NCBI RefSeq assembly: GCF_000473065.1
Contig: NZ_AXAZ01000072.1
Span: forward strand, 1 to 43,475
Length of the DNA stretch: 43,475 bases
Source of the DNA: Bradyrhizobium sp. WSM1743
GTDB lineage: Bacteria > Pseudomonadota > Alphaproteobacteria > Rhizobiales > Xanthobacteraceae
Reading direction: 5' to 3'
How positions within the stretch are numbered: the stretch's first letter is position 1; every line of letters begins with the position of its first letter. Both the position numbers and the translations under genes were made by a program. Below, one piece after another: positions 1 to 8,547 of this stretch. The notes beneath the pieces were generated by a model that worked only from the letters and a program-made list of their open reading frames with translations, searched no databases and was not told where the DNA came from.

Positions 1-207
1 CAGCAACGACTGGTGCTGTGCCGCCGTGCGCGCCGGAGCCGTCCGCGCCGCCATTGGCTCGACGCTCTTGCGATCACCCGGCAACATCAGGCCAGTGCAA
101 TAATCGCGCAGCGGTCTCGTCCGCTCCGCGTGACCGATCACGCTACCAAGCTCCGCCACATACTCCGCAAACCGGGTTTTGCTGTCTCCGCCTTGATCGA
201 GATTCAT
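1..207 (-). mobile_element. IS701-type transposase, N-terminal part, cut by the window edge
   Basis: An open frame on the minus strand starts with ATG at 207 and stays open for 69 codons to base 1. It begins MNLDQGGDSKTRF and contains RPLRDYCTGL, LPGDRKSVEPM and ARTAAQHQSLL. I recognise these as the N-terminus of the DDE-type IS701 family transposases common in rhizobia. A purine-rich Shine-Dalgarno (GGAGGG) lies about 4-9 bases upstream of the ATG. The catalytic DDE core lies outside the window, so whether the element is intact cannot be judged. The insertion sequence end should fall between 208 and about 330, but I could not define its inverted repeat. Confidence 0.85.
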
Positions 208-327
208 CTGGCCCTCCGCGCGCCAAACATTGAATCCCTACAAATACTTGATTCTCAGCCTCAACGGCTGCGGCCGGATGACTCAGTAAGATTAGCCCTG
301 CGGTTGCGCCGAGGCGCAATCCGCTGG

Positions 328-378
328 GCGTAACCCACCACTCTCCATGTCCGTGGAGCTGGAAGAGGTGGGTTACGC
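328..378. repeat. Nested palindrome between the transposase and the ABC operon
   Basis: The outer arms GCGTAACCCACC (328-339) and GGTGGGTTACGC (367-378) are exact reverse complements. Inside them CTCCA (343-347) and TGGAG (354-358) form a second stem. Similar GTAACCCACC palindromes are scattered through Bradyrhizobium intergenic DNA, from memory. It lies downstream of the ABC binding-protein stop and could act as a transcription stop or be a dispersed repeat. The rest of 208-440 holds nothing I recognise. Confidence 0.6.
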
Positions 379-440
379 TGCGCGAACTGCGCTTCGCGCG
401 GTCGCGCAGCCAACCCACCCCACGATGATACGAAGGCTCC

Positions 441-1775
441 TTACGGCAGCTTCAGCGACGTCTCCGCATTGTACGGCTTGAGCGTCTCGTCGGCGGCCTT
501 CTGGGCGGCGGCGAGGGCCTCCTTCGGCTGCTTCTTGCCGTTGAGGACCAGCATCACCTCGTCCTCGAGGTTCTTGCGGACCGGGACGGTCTTGTAGGTC
601 GCGAACCACGGCTTTGCGACGTCGAGCTGCTCGACGGCGGTCTTGGCGTCCGGATTCTTGTTGAGGAACTCGACCATCTCGGGCGTCTTGTAGGCGGCCA
701 TGTTGGGCGCGAAGTACCCGGTGGCGCGGCTCCACCAGCCACTCTTCTCCGGCGAGGTCATCCACTTGATCAGCGTCCAGGCCGCCTTCTGCTTGTCGGC
801 CTCGAGCCCTGCCGGCATGATCAGCGAGGCGCCGCCGATCGGCACCGCGTTGCGGACGTTGCGCGGGATGAAGGCGACCTTGTAGGCGAACTTGGCGTTG
901 TCGCGCACGTAAGTGAGCGAGCCCGTCGACAGCATGATCATCGCGGCATTGCCGGAGATGAAGGAGGTGCTGACGGCCGGTCCGGGCGTCGCGCCGGGCG
1001 GATGCACCTTGTGCTTGGCGATAAGGTCGTTCCACCAGGTGAGTGCGCCGAGCATCGAGGGCGTGTCGTAATAGACCTCGCCGCCGAACTCCTCGTTGTA
1101 ATAGCGCCCGCCATTGCTCATGGTGAGCGTTTCCATCATCCAGCCGCAATAGTCGTAGGCGCAGGGGATCGCGATGCCCCATTGGGTCACCTTGTCGCCC
1201 TCGCGCCTGGTGAGCTTCTTGGCCCAGTCGGTGAGCTCGGCCCAGGTCTGCGGCGGCTTGCTCGGATCGAGGCCCGCTTCCTTGGCCTTGTCGGCGTTGA
1301 TGTACAGCAGCGGCGTCGAATTGTGGAACGGCACGCCATAGACCGAGCGGTTGATCACGGCGTTGCCCTGCAGCGCCGGGAAGAACTGGCCCAGGAACTG
1401 CTCCTTGGTGGTGCCGTCGGCCTTGATCAGGGAATCGAGATTGGTGAGCTCGTTCTCGAGCTGCATGTCGAGCAGGAAGTTCGCCGACATGATCACGGCG
1501 GCCGGCGGCTTGCCGGCCTTGATCGCGGCGCGCGTCTTGATCAGCGTGTCGTCATAGGAGCCGGTGTAGACCGCGGTCGCCTTCACGTCGGGATGGGTCT
1601 CGTTGAATTCCTTGATCAGGGTGCCCATGTCACGGGCGAGCTTGCCGTCGACGGGGACGGGGAAGAACAGGTCGATCTCGGTCGGACCTTCGCCGGCCAG
1701 CGCCGGGAAGGCGAAGGCGCCTGCCATAGTGCCTGCCACGGCAAGGCCGAGCATGAGCCTGCGGGAGAACAGCAT
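441..1775 (-). CDS. ABC transporter periplasmic substrate-binding protein, UgpB-like
   Basis: A 444-residue solute-binding protein of the extracellular binding protein family 1 (sn-glycerol-3-phosphate/sugar type). The frame stays open far upstream, but the real start is the ATG at 1775. It gives a signal peptide (MLFSRRLMLGLAVAGTMAGA..., cleavage near the ALAG at about 30) and has an AGGAG Shine-Dalgarno 9-13 bases upstream. The mature protein begins with ITFF/IDLFFP-like sequence and contains SxGSYDDTLI, PFHNSTPLLYIN and GGASLIMPAG, as in UgpB homologues. It is the last gene of a four-gene minus-strand operon and sits 11 bases after the permease gene. The phosphodiesterase at the head of the operon makes glycerol-phosphate or a phosphodiester derivative a reasonable ligand, but the ligand is inferred. 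Confidence 0.9.
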   Translation of the reverse strand: MLFSRRLMLGLAVAGTMAGAFAFPALAGEGPTEIDLFFPVPVDGKLARDMGTLIKEFNETHPDVKATAVYTGSYDDTLIKTRAAIKAGKPPAAVIMSANFLLDMQLENELTNLDSLIKADGTTKEQFLGQFFPALQGNAVINRSVYGVPFHNSTPLLYINADKAKEAGLDPSKPPQTWAELTDWAKKLTRREGDKVTQWGIAIPCAYDYCGWMMETLTMSNGGRYYNEEFGGEVYYDTPSMLGALTWWNDLIAKHKVHPPGATPGPAVSTSFISGNAAMIMLSTGSLTYVRDNAKFAYKVAFIPRNVRNAVPIGGASLIMPAGLEADKQKAAWTLIKWMTSPEKSGWWSRATGYFAPNMAAYKTPEMVEFLNKNPDAKTAVEQLDVAKPWFATYKTVPVRKNLEDEVMLVLNGKKQPKEALAAAQKAADETLKPYNAETSLKLP

Positions 1776-1786
1776 CGAAGAATCTC

Positions 1787-2656
1787 CTATTTGATGCCTG
1801 AGGTGACGAAAGAGCTGATGAAGCGTTTCTGGAAGATCAGGAAGACGACGAGCAGCGGCGCGACCACCATCAGCGTGCCTGCGGCGATGGTGCCCCAGGC
1901 CTGCGTGCCTTCGGCGGTCTTGGTGAAGACGGAGAGGCCGACCGTGAGCGGCCGCTTGTCCGGCGAATTGATCACCATCAGCGGCCACAGGAAGTCGTTC
2001 CAGTGGCTGGTCACGGAGATGATGGCGAAGGCCGAGAAGCTCGGCATCGACAGCGGCACGTAGATGTGGCGGATGCGCTGGAGCAGGCTGGCGCCGTCGA
2101 TCAGGGCGGCGTCTTCCAGCTCGGTCGGGATCGCCTCGAAGGCCTGACGCATCAGGAAGGTGCCGAAGGCGGAGGCGAAGAACGGCATCATCACGCCGGT
2201 GAGCGTGTCGTAGAGGCCGAGCTGCGCCACGAGCGACAGGTTCGGCACGATCAGCAGCACCGGCACCAGCATCAGCTGCATCAGGAACAGATAGAAGATC
2301 AGCGTCTTGCCGACGAAGTTCAGGCGCGCAAAGGCAAAGCCCGCCAGGGTGATCGTGACGAACTGCACCAAGAGGATGCCGGTGCAGATGATCGTGGTGT
2401 TGATCGTGTAGCGCGGGAAATCGCCGATCTCCCAGGCATCCCTGACATTGTCGAGCGTCGGCTTGAGGCTCGGCATCAGCTCCGCCATGGCGTTGATGCC
2501 GTCGGAGGCCGGGCGCAGCGTCGCCACGACCATCCACAGGAACGGGATCAGCCAGACGATCGCCAGCAGCACGGTCAGCAGGAAGCCGAGCTTTGGCGTG
2601 ATCTCGTTGCGGGTGGCGAGCGGGGCGTCCTTGTAGAGCCTGTCGATCAGTTTCAT
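1787..2656 (-). CDS. ABC transporter permease, UgpE/MalG-like
   Basis: A 289-residue inner-membrane permease of the binding-protein-dependent transport family (carbohydrate uptake CUT1 class). An N-terminal membrane segment (FLLTVLLAIVWLIPFLWMVV) is followed by about five more. The cytoplasmic EAA loop that docks on the ATPase is visible as EAIPTELEDAALIDGAS...IYVPLSMP around residues 175-205. The ATG overlaps the TGA of the preceding permease gene by four bases (ATGA, 2653-2656), a sign of translational coupling. It would pair with the neighbouring UgpA-like permease in a heterodimeric channel. No ATP-binding subunit is encoded in this cluster, so it must borrow one from elsewhere. Confidence 0.92.
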   Translation of the reverse strand: MKLIDRLYKDAPLATRNEITPKLGFLLTVLLAIVWLIPFLWMVVATLRPASDGINAMAELMPSLKPTLDNVRDAWEIGDFPRYTINTTIICTGILLVQFVTITLAGFAFARLNFVGKTLIFYLFLMQLMLVPVLLIVPNLSLVAQLGLYDTLTGVMMPFFASAFGTFLMRQAFEAIPTELEDAALIDGASLLQRIRHIYVPLSMPSFSAFAIISVTSHWNDFLWPLMVINSPDKRPLTVGLSVFTKTAEGTQAWGTIAAGTLMVVAPLLVVFLIFQKRFISSFVTSGIK

Positions 2657-3603
2657 GGCCCGCCCTCGCGGTTCGCCATGGTGCGGAAGGAGAGCGCGGT
2701 GAGGCCCATCAGCGCGGCGAGCGTCAGCAGCGTCGCGGCCGAAGCTTTGCCGATGTCGTAATGCTCGACCGACTGCTGATAGATGTAGAACAGCACGAGG
2801 TTGGTCGCGTTCGACGGCCCGCCCTGGGTCATGACGAAGACGTGGTCGACCTGCGTCACCGCGTTGAGGATTGCGATGACGGTGACGAACAGGAAGGTGG
2901 GCTTGAGCTCCGGCAGGATGATGTGGCGCAGGCGCATGTAAGGCCCGGCGCCGTCGAGATGCGCGGCCTCCATCACGTCCTCCGGCACGGCCTGGAGGCC
3001 GGCCAGGAAGAACAGCATGTAATAGCCGGCGTTCTTCCAGATCGTGATGACCATGATCGCATAGAGCGCGATGTCGGGATCGCCGAGCCAGTTCGGCAGC
3101 ACCGGAAGTAGCCGGCCGATGTAGTAATCGAGCAGGCCGACATTGGGCAGGAAGATGAACAGGAACAGCGCTGATGCCGCGACCATCGGGATCAGCACCG
3201 GCAGGAACAGCGCGGCGCGCAGCGCGCTGTTCACGGCATGAGTGCGTGACAGCGCCAGCGCGAACAATAGCGCAAGGGCGATGCTCGGCACCGCCGTGCC
3301 GACGGCGTAGATCAGGTTGTTGACGACGGCGCCAGCGAAGGCGGGGTCGGCAAGCACCGCGCTGATGTTCTCAAAGCCGACGAAACGCACCGGCGCCTTC
3401 GGTGTGGCGCGCTGATAGAGCGCATCGACGAGCACGCGGCCCATCGCGCCATAGGTGAACAGCGCGAGGAAGACCAGCGACGGCAAGAGCAGCAGATAGG
3501 CCGGCAGCGAGGCCTTGAAGCGGCCCATGAACCGCTTCAGGACGTGCAGACGCGGTGCCGCCGACGTCGCGACCGGGAGAGCCGCGGGTTCAGCGAGGCT
3601 CAT
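2653..3603 (-). CDS. ABC transporter permease, UgpA/MalF-like
   Basis: A 316-residue inner-membrane permease, partner of the UgpE-like protein. After a roughly 30-residue cytoplasmic N-terminus comes the first membrane helix (LPAYLLLLPSLVFLALFTYG). The EAA loop reads EDVMEAAHLDGAG...LRHIILPELKP near residues 215-240. The conserved VFVMTQGGPSNAT segment near residue 260 is typical of UgpA/MalF-type permeases. It overlaps both neighbours by four bases (ATGA at 3600-3603 and 2653-2656), so phosphoesterase, permease and permease are translationally coupled. The assignment to the CUT1 class is firm; the substrate is not. Confidence 0.92.
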   Translation of the reverse strand: MSLAEPAALPVATSAAPRLHVLKRFMGRFKASLPAYLLLLPSLVFLALFTYGAMGRVLVDALYQRATPKAPVRFVGFENISAVLADPAFAGAVVNNLIYAVGTAVPSIALALLFALALSRTHAVNSALRAALFLPVLIPMVAASALFLFIFLPNVGLLDYYIGRLLPVLPNWLGDPDIALYAIMVITIWKNAGYYMLFFLAGLQAVPEDVMEAAHLDGAGPYMRLRHIILPELKPTFLFVTVIAILNAVTQVDHVFVMTQGGPSNATNLVLFYIYQQSVEHYDIGKASAATLLTLAALMGLTALSFRTMANREGGP

Positions 3604-4457
3604 CTTATCGCGCCGGGAAAATTGAGCGCATAGTCGCGGCCGTCCACTCCTGCCGGCGGCTCGAAGGGGAAGCGCAGACTCTGGTCGAGGAAGTCATGGC
3701 TGTGCACGACGAGGTTTTCGTCGTCGATCAGCACGACGCCATAGGCCGGCGGCTCGTGGCTGGCGAGATGCTCGGTGGCGGCTGCGTCAAGCTCGAACCA
3801 GACCTGGTGGTTGGTACCGCGCAGCGTCGAGAACGGGATCTTGCCATAGCTGCCGAAGATCGGCCGGTGCACGTGGCCGAAGAAGAGGTGGCGAATGCGC
3901 GAGCGATAGGGCGCGATCACCTCGGCGAATTCAGCGCTCTGCTTCAGCGCGATCTCGTCCATGGCGCGCACGCCGACCGGGAAGGGCGGATGGTGCATGA
4001 ACACGACGAATTCTTGGTCGGCGGGCGCGGCGGCGAGCGTGCTCGCAAGCCAGCCGAGGCGCTTTGCGCACATATCGCCGGCATGACTGGTCTCGTCCAG
4101 CGTGTCGAGGAAGACGAACAGGCCATGCTCGGTGGTGCGCGTGCCCTGCACGAAGCCATTGGCATCGCGCGGCGCGGCTTTCAGCGCGTCGAGGCAGGTG
4201 ACGCGCTTGTCGTGATTGCCGACCATGGCGATGTACGGAATCTTCAGCGCGGCCATGGCGTCGGCGAAGTTGGCGTAGGATTCAGCCTCGCCCCAATGGG
4301 TGAGATCGCCGGTCACCACCGCAAACGCAGCATCCGCTTGGTGCTTGTTGATGTCCGCAATCGCCGCATCCAGCCGGGCGCGCGGATCGAGGCCATAAAG
4401 CTTCGAGCCGGGGTTCGCCAGATGCGTGTCGGTGAGGTGGATGAACTTGAAGGGCAT
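3600..4457 (-). CDS. Calcineurin-like metallophosphoesterase, GpdQ/CpdA type
   Basis: A 285-residue binuclear metallophosphoesterase. The metal-binding motifs appear in order: DTH (10-12), GD (50-51, in GDLTH), GNHD (80-83), MHHPPF near 153 and GHVHR near 194. This set is shared by class III cyclic-nucleotide phosphodiesterases (CpdA) and glycerophosphodiesterases (GpdQ). There is no signal peptide, so it is cytoplasmic. It is the first gene of the operon and overlaps the first permease gene by four bases. Co-transcription with a Ugp-like uptake system favours an imported glycerophosphodiester or similar phosphodiester as substrate; that is inference from context. Confidence 0.88.
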   Translation of the reverse strand: MPFKFIHLTDTHLANPGSKLYGLDPRARLDAAIADINKHQADAAFAVVTGDLTHWGEAESYANFADAMAALKIPYIAMVGNHDKRVTCLDALKAAPRDANGFVQGTRTTEHGLFVFLDTLDETSHAGDMCAKRLGWLASTLAAAPADQEFVVFMHHPPFPVGVRAMDEIALKQSAEFAEVIAPYRSRIRHLFFGHVHRPIFGSYGKIPFSTLRGTNHQVWFELDAAATEHLASHEPPAYGVVLIDDENLVVHSHDFLDQSLRFPFEPPAGVDGRDYALNFPGAIR

Positions 4458-4639
4458 GGCGCGCCTAAGATCGGGACGGTTGGAGGATCGGCGCCTCCGG
4501 CAAGACGGCGCTGCCAGCCCGTTAGAGCGCGTGTGTTTCAGTTTGATGACAGCGGTTCCCGCCGCCGCAAATTGTTGGGCAGAACGGCAGATGCGGTCGA
4601 CCGAGTCGTCTCGCGCTGCGGTATTGAAACGGTTGCGGT

Positions 4640-4674
4640 AGGATGGTTAGAGCGCAGCGAAACCCATCATTCCT
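4640..4674. repeat. Short dispersed-type repeat
   Basis: The stretch GGTAGGATGG...GAGCGCAGCGAAACCCATCAT resembles a repeat often seen between genes in Bradyrhizobium and relatives (reverse strand ATGATGGGTTTCGCTGCGCTC). This is from memory, and only this copy is evident in the window. The rest of 4458-4677, between the phosphoesterase start and the broken small gene, holds nothing else I can name; it should contain the promoter of the ABC operon. Confidence 0.35.
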
Positions 4675-4677
4675 TGG

Positions 4678-4932
4678 CTAACGACTGGCGCGAAGGCGCT
4701 CAATCTCGGCGATCAGTCTTGGAATGTCCTGTCGCGCGTGCGCGATGAAATCGTGATCGGCGATCGTCGCACCAGTGAGTTAGATGTCCTCGCCTCCGGT
4801 CTGGACGAAGTCTGAGCCGCTGAATTTATCGCGCTTCTCGATGAACGATCTCCAAGGGCCGGCAGTGGCCTGTTCACAGCGTGCCTTGATCGCGTCAATC
4901 TCTTCTTCAGTCAGAGCGGTCAGCTGGGTCAT
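4678..4932 (-). pseudogene. Small conserved protein downstream of selO, interrupted by an in-frame stop
   Basis: Starting at ATG 4932 the frame reads MTQLTALTEEEIDAIKARC..., then GPWRSFIE...SGSDFVQTGGEDI, and meets TAA at 4780-4782. The same frame continues with LTGATIADHDFIAHARQDIP and RLIAEIERLRASR, ending in TAG at 4678-4680. The two halves together look like one small alphaproteobacterial protein of about 84 residues, which I recall as a recurrent hypothetical family with the pattern ATPGPW...GSDFI...ATIADHDFIAHAR. A single base change (for example TAC or GAA to TAA) would explain the break. It begins 20 bases after the selO stop, so it is probably co-transcribed with selO. Function unknown. 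Confidence 0.75.
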
Positions 4933-4951
4933 TCTGCAATCCGCAACAAGT

Positions 4952-6424
4952 TCACGTCCCGCAGAACGTCTGCAGCACGCGCTGGTCCGGCAGCGGCGGA
5001 TCGGCGTAGGCCACATACTCCGGCTGCTCCTCGTATGGCTTTGCCAGCACCTTCACAAGCTCTTCGAACGGCGCGTAATTGTCATCGTTGACCGCAGCCT
5101 GGATCACGGCCTCGACGCGGTGGTTGCGCGGGATGAAGATCGGGTTGACGGCGTGCATGGCGGCCTGTCGCTCGGCTGCACTCCGCGGCTCCAGCGCGAT
5201 CCGCTCGCGCCAGCGCCTGGCCCAGTCGTCGAAGTTTGCGGGGTCCATGAACTGCGCGCGCACGTCCGCAGTCCCATCACCGGCGGCCTCACCGAGCTTG
5301 CGGAAGGTGAGGGTGAAGTCGGCCTGGTTCTTGGCCATGGCGTCGAGCAGGTCCTGGATCAGCGCGTCGTCGCCGTCGCGCTCCGTGAACAGGCCGACCT
5401 TTCTGCGCAAGCCGGCCTGATAGGCCGCGCTGAACGTCTCGGCGAAGGCGCCGAGAATGTCCTGGGCCTCAGTGACCGCCTTCTCCTGCTCGTCCGAGAA
5501 CAGCGGCAGCAGGCATTCGGCGAGACGCGTCAGATTCCACAAGCCGATGCGCGGCTGGTTGGCATAGGCGTAGCGGCCCATCTCGTCGATCGACGAAAAC
5601 ACCTGCGCGGGATTGTAGGCGTCCATGAAGGCACACGGCCCGTAATCGATGGTCTCGCCTGAGATGGATGTGTTGTCGGTATTCATCACGCCGTGGATGA
5701 AACCGACCAGCAGCCAGCGCGCGATGAGTTCAGCCTGGCGCGTGACGACGGCAGCGAGTAGCGCGTGATACGGCCGCTCGACCTGGAGCAGATCAGGGTA
5801 GTGGCGGGTGATGACGTGGTCGGCGAGCCGGCGGATCGCCTCGGTGTCGCGGCGGACGGCGAAGAACTGGAACGTGCCGACGCGGATGTGGCTGGAGGCG
5901 ATGCGGGTCAGCACCGCGCCGGGCAGCGCGGTCTCGCGGATGACGTGCTCGCCGGTGACGACGGCGGCGAGCGAGCGCGTGGTCGGGATGCCGAGCGCGT
6001 ACATTGCTTCGCTGACGATGTATTCGCGCAGGACCGGCCCGAGCGCGGCGCGTCCGTCGCCGCGGCGGGAGAACGGGGTCGGGCCAGATCCCTTGAGCTG
6101 AATGTCGCGGCGGACGCCGTCCCTGTCGATGACCTCGCCGAGCAGGATGGCGCGGCCGTCGCCGAGCTGGGGCACGAACTGCCCGAACTGGTGACCGGCA
6201 TAGGCCATGGCGATGGGATCGGCTCCAGCGGGAACCGTCTTGCCGGCCAGGATCTCGGCCCCTTCCGGGGTTTCCAGCATATCCGGATCGAGCCCGAGCT
6301 GGACCGCCAGCGGTCGGTTCAGCTTGATCAGCCGGGGGGCGGCGACCGGGGTCGGTGCGACGCGGGCAAAGAAGCTGTCCGGCAGCGCCGAATAGGAGTT
6401 CTGGAAGGGGAAATGGACCGTCAT
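4952..6424 (-). CDS. selO: Protein adenylyltransferase SelO (YdiU/UPF0061 family)
   Basis: A 490-residue SelO pseudokinase-fold enzyme, which transfers AMP from ATP to Ser/Thr/Tyr of target proteins in a redox-linked role. Visible features are AYAGHQFG and QLGDGRAILLGE near 85-110, QLKGSGPTPFSRRGDGRAAL with the nucleotide-binding Lys, and MNTDNTS...IDYGPCAFMD near 245-265, which carries the metal-binding Asn and Asp. The C-terminus ends TFCGT: cysteine sits where several eukaryotic SelO proteins carry selenocysteine. An upstream in-frame TTG would add 19 residues, but the ATG at 6424 matches the usual MTVHFPFQNSY start. It is divergent from aspS; 6425-6620 is the shared promoter region. Confidence 0.95.
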   Translation of the reverse strand: MTVHFPFQNSYSALPDSFFARVAPTPVAAPRLIKLNRPLAVQLGLDPDMLETPEGAEILAGKTVPAGADPIAMAYAGHQFGQFVPQLGDGRAILLGEVIDRDGVRRDIQLKGSGPTPFSRRGDGRAALGPVLREYIVSEAMYALGIPTTRSLAAVVTGEHVIRETALPGAVLTRIASSHIRVGTFQFFAVRRDTEAIRRLADHVITRHYPDLLQVERPYHALLAAVVTRQAELIARWLLVGFIHGVMNTDNTSISGETIDYGPCAFMDAYNPAQVFSSIDEMGRYAYANQPRIGLWNLTRLAECLLPLFSDEQEKAVTEAQDILGAFAETFSAAYQAGLRRKVGLFTERDGDDALIQDLLDAMAKNQADFTLTFRKLGEAAGDGTADVRAQFMDPANFDDWARRWRERIALEPRSAAERQAAMHAVNPIFIPRNHRVEAVIQAAVNDDNYAPFEELVKVLAKPYEEQPEYVAYADPPLPDQRVLQTFCGT

Positions 6425-6620
6425 GGCCTCAAGATAGGGCTGGAACGCCTGATGGCAAAGGCCTGGGCCGTGATCAGCCAAAAATGGGCATCTCAGGCCC
6501 TAATCAGGGCGTTCCCTTGGTTGCCGCCTCCGGCCTCGTCGGGTAAACCCTGCCGCAACTTCGGAGCGGTCGTTTCAGGCCGTCCGATTCGCTTCCTCCG
6601 ACATTGATTTTGGGACGACC

Positions 6621-8393
6621 ATGCATCGCTACCGGTCACATACATGCGGCGCGCTCCGCGAGAGCAACATCGGCGAGACCATCCGCCTCTCGGGCTGGGT
6701 CCATCGCGTTCGCGACCATGGCGGCGTGCTGTTCATCGACCTGCGTGACCATTACGGCCTGACCCAGTGCGTGGTCGACCCGGACTCGCCGGCGTTCTCG
6801 CTGGCCGAGAAGCTGCGCTCGGAATTCGTGGTCAAGATGGACGGCAAGGTCCGCCGCCGGCCTGACGGTACCGACAATGATGACCTGCCGACCGGCAAGG
6901 TCGAGGTCTATGTCAGTGAGATCGAGGTGCTGGGCCCGGCCGGCGACCTGCCGCTGCCGGTATTCGGCGACCAGGAATACCCTGAAGACATCAGGCTCAA
7001 GTATCGCTTCCTGGATCTGCGTCGCGAAAAACTGCACCAGAACATCATGACGCGCGTCGAGATCATCAAGTCGATGCGTCGGCGCATGGAGGCGCAGGGC
7101 TTCTTCGAGTTCAACACGCCGATCCTGACCGCGTCCTCGCCCGAAGGCGCGCGCGACTTCCTGGTGCCCTCGCGCATCCATCCCGGCAAGTTCTACGCGC
7201 TGCCGCAGGCACCGCAGCAATACAAGCAGCTCTTGATGATGAGCGGCTTCGACCGCTACTTCCAGATCGCGCCCTGCTTCCGCGACGAGGACCCGCGCGC
7301 CGACCGTCTGCCCGGCGAGTTCTACCAGCTCGACGTCGAGATGAGTTTTGTGACTCAGGAAGACGTGTTCGCCGCGATGGAGCCTGTCATCACCGGCGTG
7401 TTCGAGGAGTTTGCCAAGGGCAAGCCCGTCACCAAGGGCTGGCGCCGGATTCCGTTTGCGGAAGCGCTGCGCAAATACGGCAGCGACAAGCCTGACCTGC
7501 GCAACTCCATCGAGATGCAGGACGTCTCCGAGCACTTCCGTGGCTCCGGCTTCAAGGTGTTCGCGCGCATGCTCGAAGATCCCAAGAACCAGGTCTGGGC
7601 GATCCCGGCGCCTAGCGGCGGCAGCCGCGCCTTCTGCGACCGCATGAATTCGTGGGCGCAGGGCGAGGGCCAGCCCGGCCTCGGCTACATCATGTGGCGC
7701 GAGGGCGGCGAGGGCGCCGGTCCCCTCGCGAACAACATCGGGCCTGAGCGCACCGCTGCGATCCGCGCGCAGCTCGGCCTGAAGGAGGGCGATGCTGCGT
7801 TCTTCGTCGCCGGCGATCCCGACAAGTTCTGGAAGTTCTCAGGCCTTGCCCGCAACAAAGTCGGCGAGGAGCTGAACCTCACCGACAAGGAGCGGTTCGA
7901 GCTCGCCTGGATCGTCGACTTCCCGATGTACGAGTACAACGAGGACGACAAGAAGGTCGACTTCTCGCACAACCCGTTCTCGATGCCGCAAGGCGGCCTG
8001 GAGGCGCTGAAGTCGCAGGATCCGCTGACCATCAAGGCGTTCCAATACGACATCACCTGCAACGGCTACGAGATCGCCTCGGGCGGCATCCGCAACCACG
8101 TGCCGGAAGCGATGGTGAAGGCGTTCGAGATCGCCGGCTACGGCGAGCAGGAAGTGGTCGAGCGGTTCGGCGGCATGTACCGCGCCTTCCAGTACGGCGC
8201 CCCGCCGCATGGCGGCATGGCCGCCGGTGTCGACCGCATCGTGATGCTGCTCTGCGGCACCACGAATTTGCGCGAGATCTCGCTGTTCCCGATGAACCAG
8301 CAGGCCATGGACCTCCTGATGGGCGCGCCGTCGGAAGCCACGACCAAGCAGCTCCGCGAGCTGCATGTGCGGGTCAATCTGCCGCAGAAGTGA
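6621..8393 (+). CDS. aspS: Aspartyl-tRNA synthetase, probably non-discriminating
   Basis: A 590-residue bacterial-type class IIb synthetase that charges tRNA with aspartate. The N-terminal OB-fold anticodon domain covers about residues 1-105. The catalytic core shows GARDFLVPSR (flipping loop), the motif 2 sequence FRDEDPRADR and the motif 3 sequence GMAAGVDRIVMLL near 530. The bacterial GAD insertion lies near 290-420. Residue His33 in VRDHGGV matches the position where non-discriminating bacterial enzymes carry His and discriminating ones such as E. coli carry Leu. It may therefore also charge tRNA-Asn, with GatCAB completing Asn-tRNA. That last point is inferred from one residue. Confidence 0.97.
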   Translation: MHRYRSHTCGALRESNIGETIRLSGWVHRVRDHGGVLFIDLRDHYGLTQCVVDPDSPAFSLAEKLRSEFVVKMDGKVRRRPDGTDNDDLPTGKVEVYVSEIEVLGPAGDLPLPVFGDQEYPEDIRLKYRFLDLRREKLHQNIMTRVEIIKSMRRRMEAQGFFEFNTPILTASSPEGARDFLVPSRIHPGKFYALPQAPQQYKQLLMMSGFDRYFQIAPCFRDEDPRADRLPGEFYQLDVEMSFVTQEDVFAAMEPVITGVFEEFAKGKPVTKGWRRIPFAEALRKYGSDKPDLRNSIEMQDVSEHFRGSGFKVFARMLEDPKNQVWAIPAPSGGSRAFCDRMNSWAQGEGQPGLGYIMWREGGEGAGPLANNIGPERTAAIRAQLGLKEGDAAFFVAGDPDKFWKFSGLARNKVGEELNLTDKERFELAWIVDFPMYEYNEDDKKVDFSHNPFSMPQGGLEALKSQDPLTIKAFQYDITCNGYEIASGGIRNHVPEAMVKAFEIAGYGEQEVVERFGGMYRAFQYGAPPHGGMAAGVDRIVMLLCGTTNLREISLFPMNQQAMDLLMGAPSEATTKQLRELHVRVNLPQK

Positions 8394-8397
8394 TCTT

Positions 8398-8530
8398 GTG
8401 CCCCGGACGCAGCGCAGCGTTTCTTCAGCGTTGCGCTGCAGAGCCGGGGCCCGCGTCTCAGCGAGCAGCGGCCTCTCTGGGTCCCGGTTCTGCGCAGCAA
8501 CGCTAAGGCGTTGCAGCGCGCCCGGGACAC
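8398..8530. repeat. Large compound palindrome, copy 1
   Basis: The element begins GTGCCCCGGACGCAGCGC and ends GCGCCCGGGACAC, so the outer ends pair imperfectly. Internal stems include GCAGCGCAGCG/CGTTGCGCTGC and AACGCTAAGGCGTT. Related copies lie at 25066-25210 and 28249-28380. Copies 1 and 3 both sit between converging genes, here between aspS and the exported protein gene, where they could stop transcription in both directions. Confidence 0.8.
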
Positions 8531-8547
8531 GAGATCGCCGTTGTCTC

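Noticed and set aside
441..2537. A 698-codon open frame on the minus strand through the binding protein and into the permease gene
   Set aside because: The part above 1775 is a shadow of the UgpE-like permease in another frame. The signal peptide and ribosome site place the true start at 1775.
1002..2761. Long plus-strand frames opposite the ABC genes
   Set aside because: They are complementary-strand shadows of well-recognised permease and binding-protein genes.
8398..8530. CRISPR-like reading of the repeated palindromes
   Set aside because: The copies lie many kilobases apart with no regular spacers and no cas genes. They are dispersed palindromic elements.
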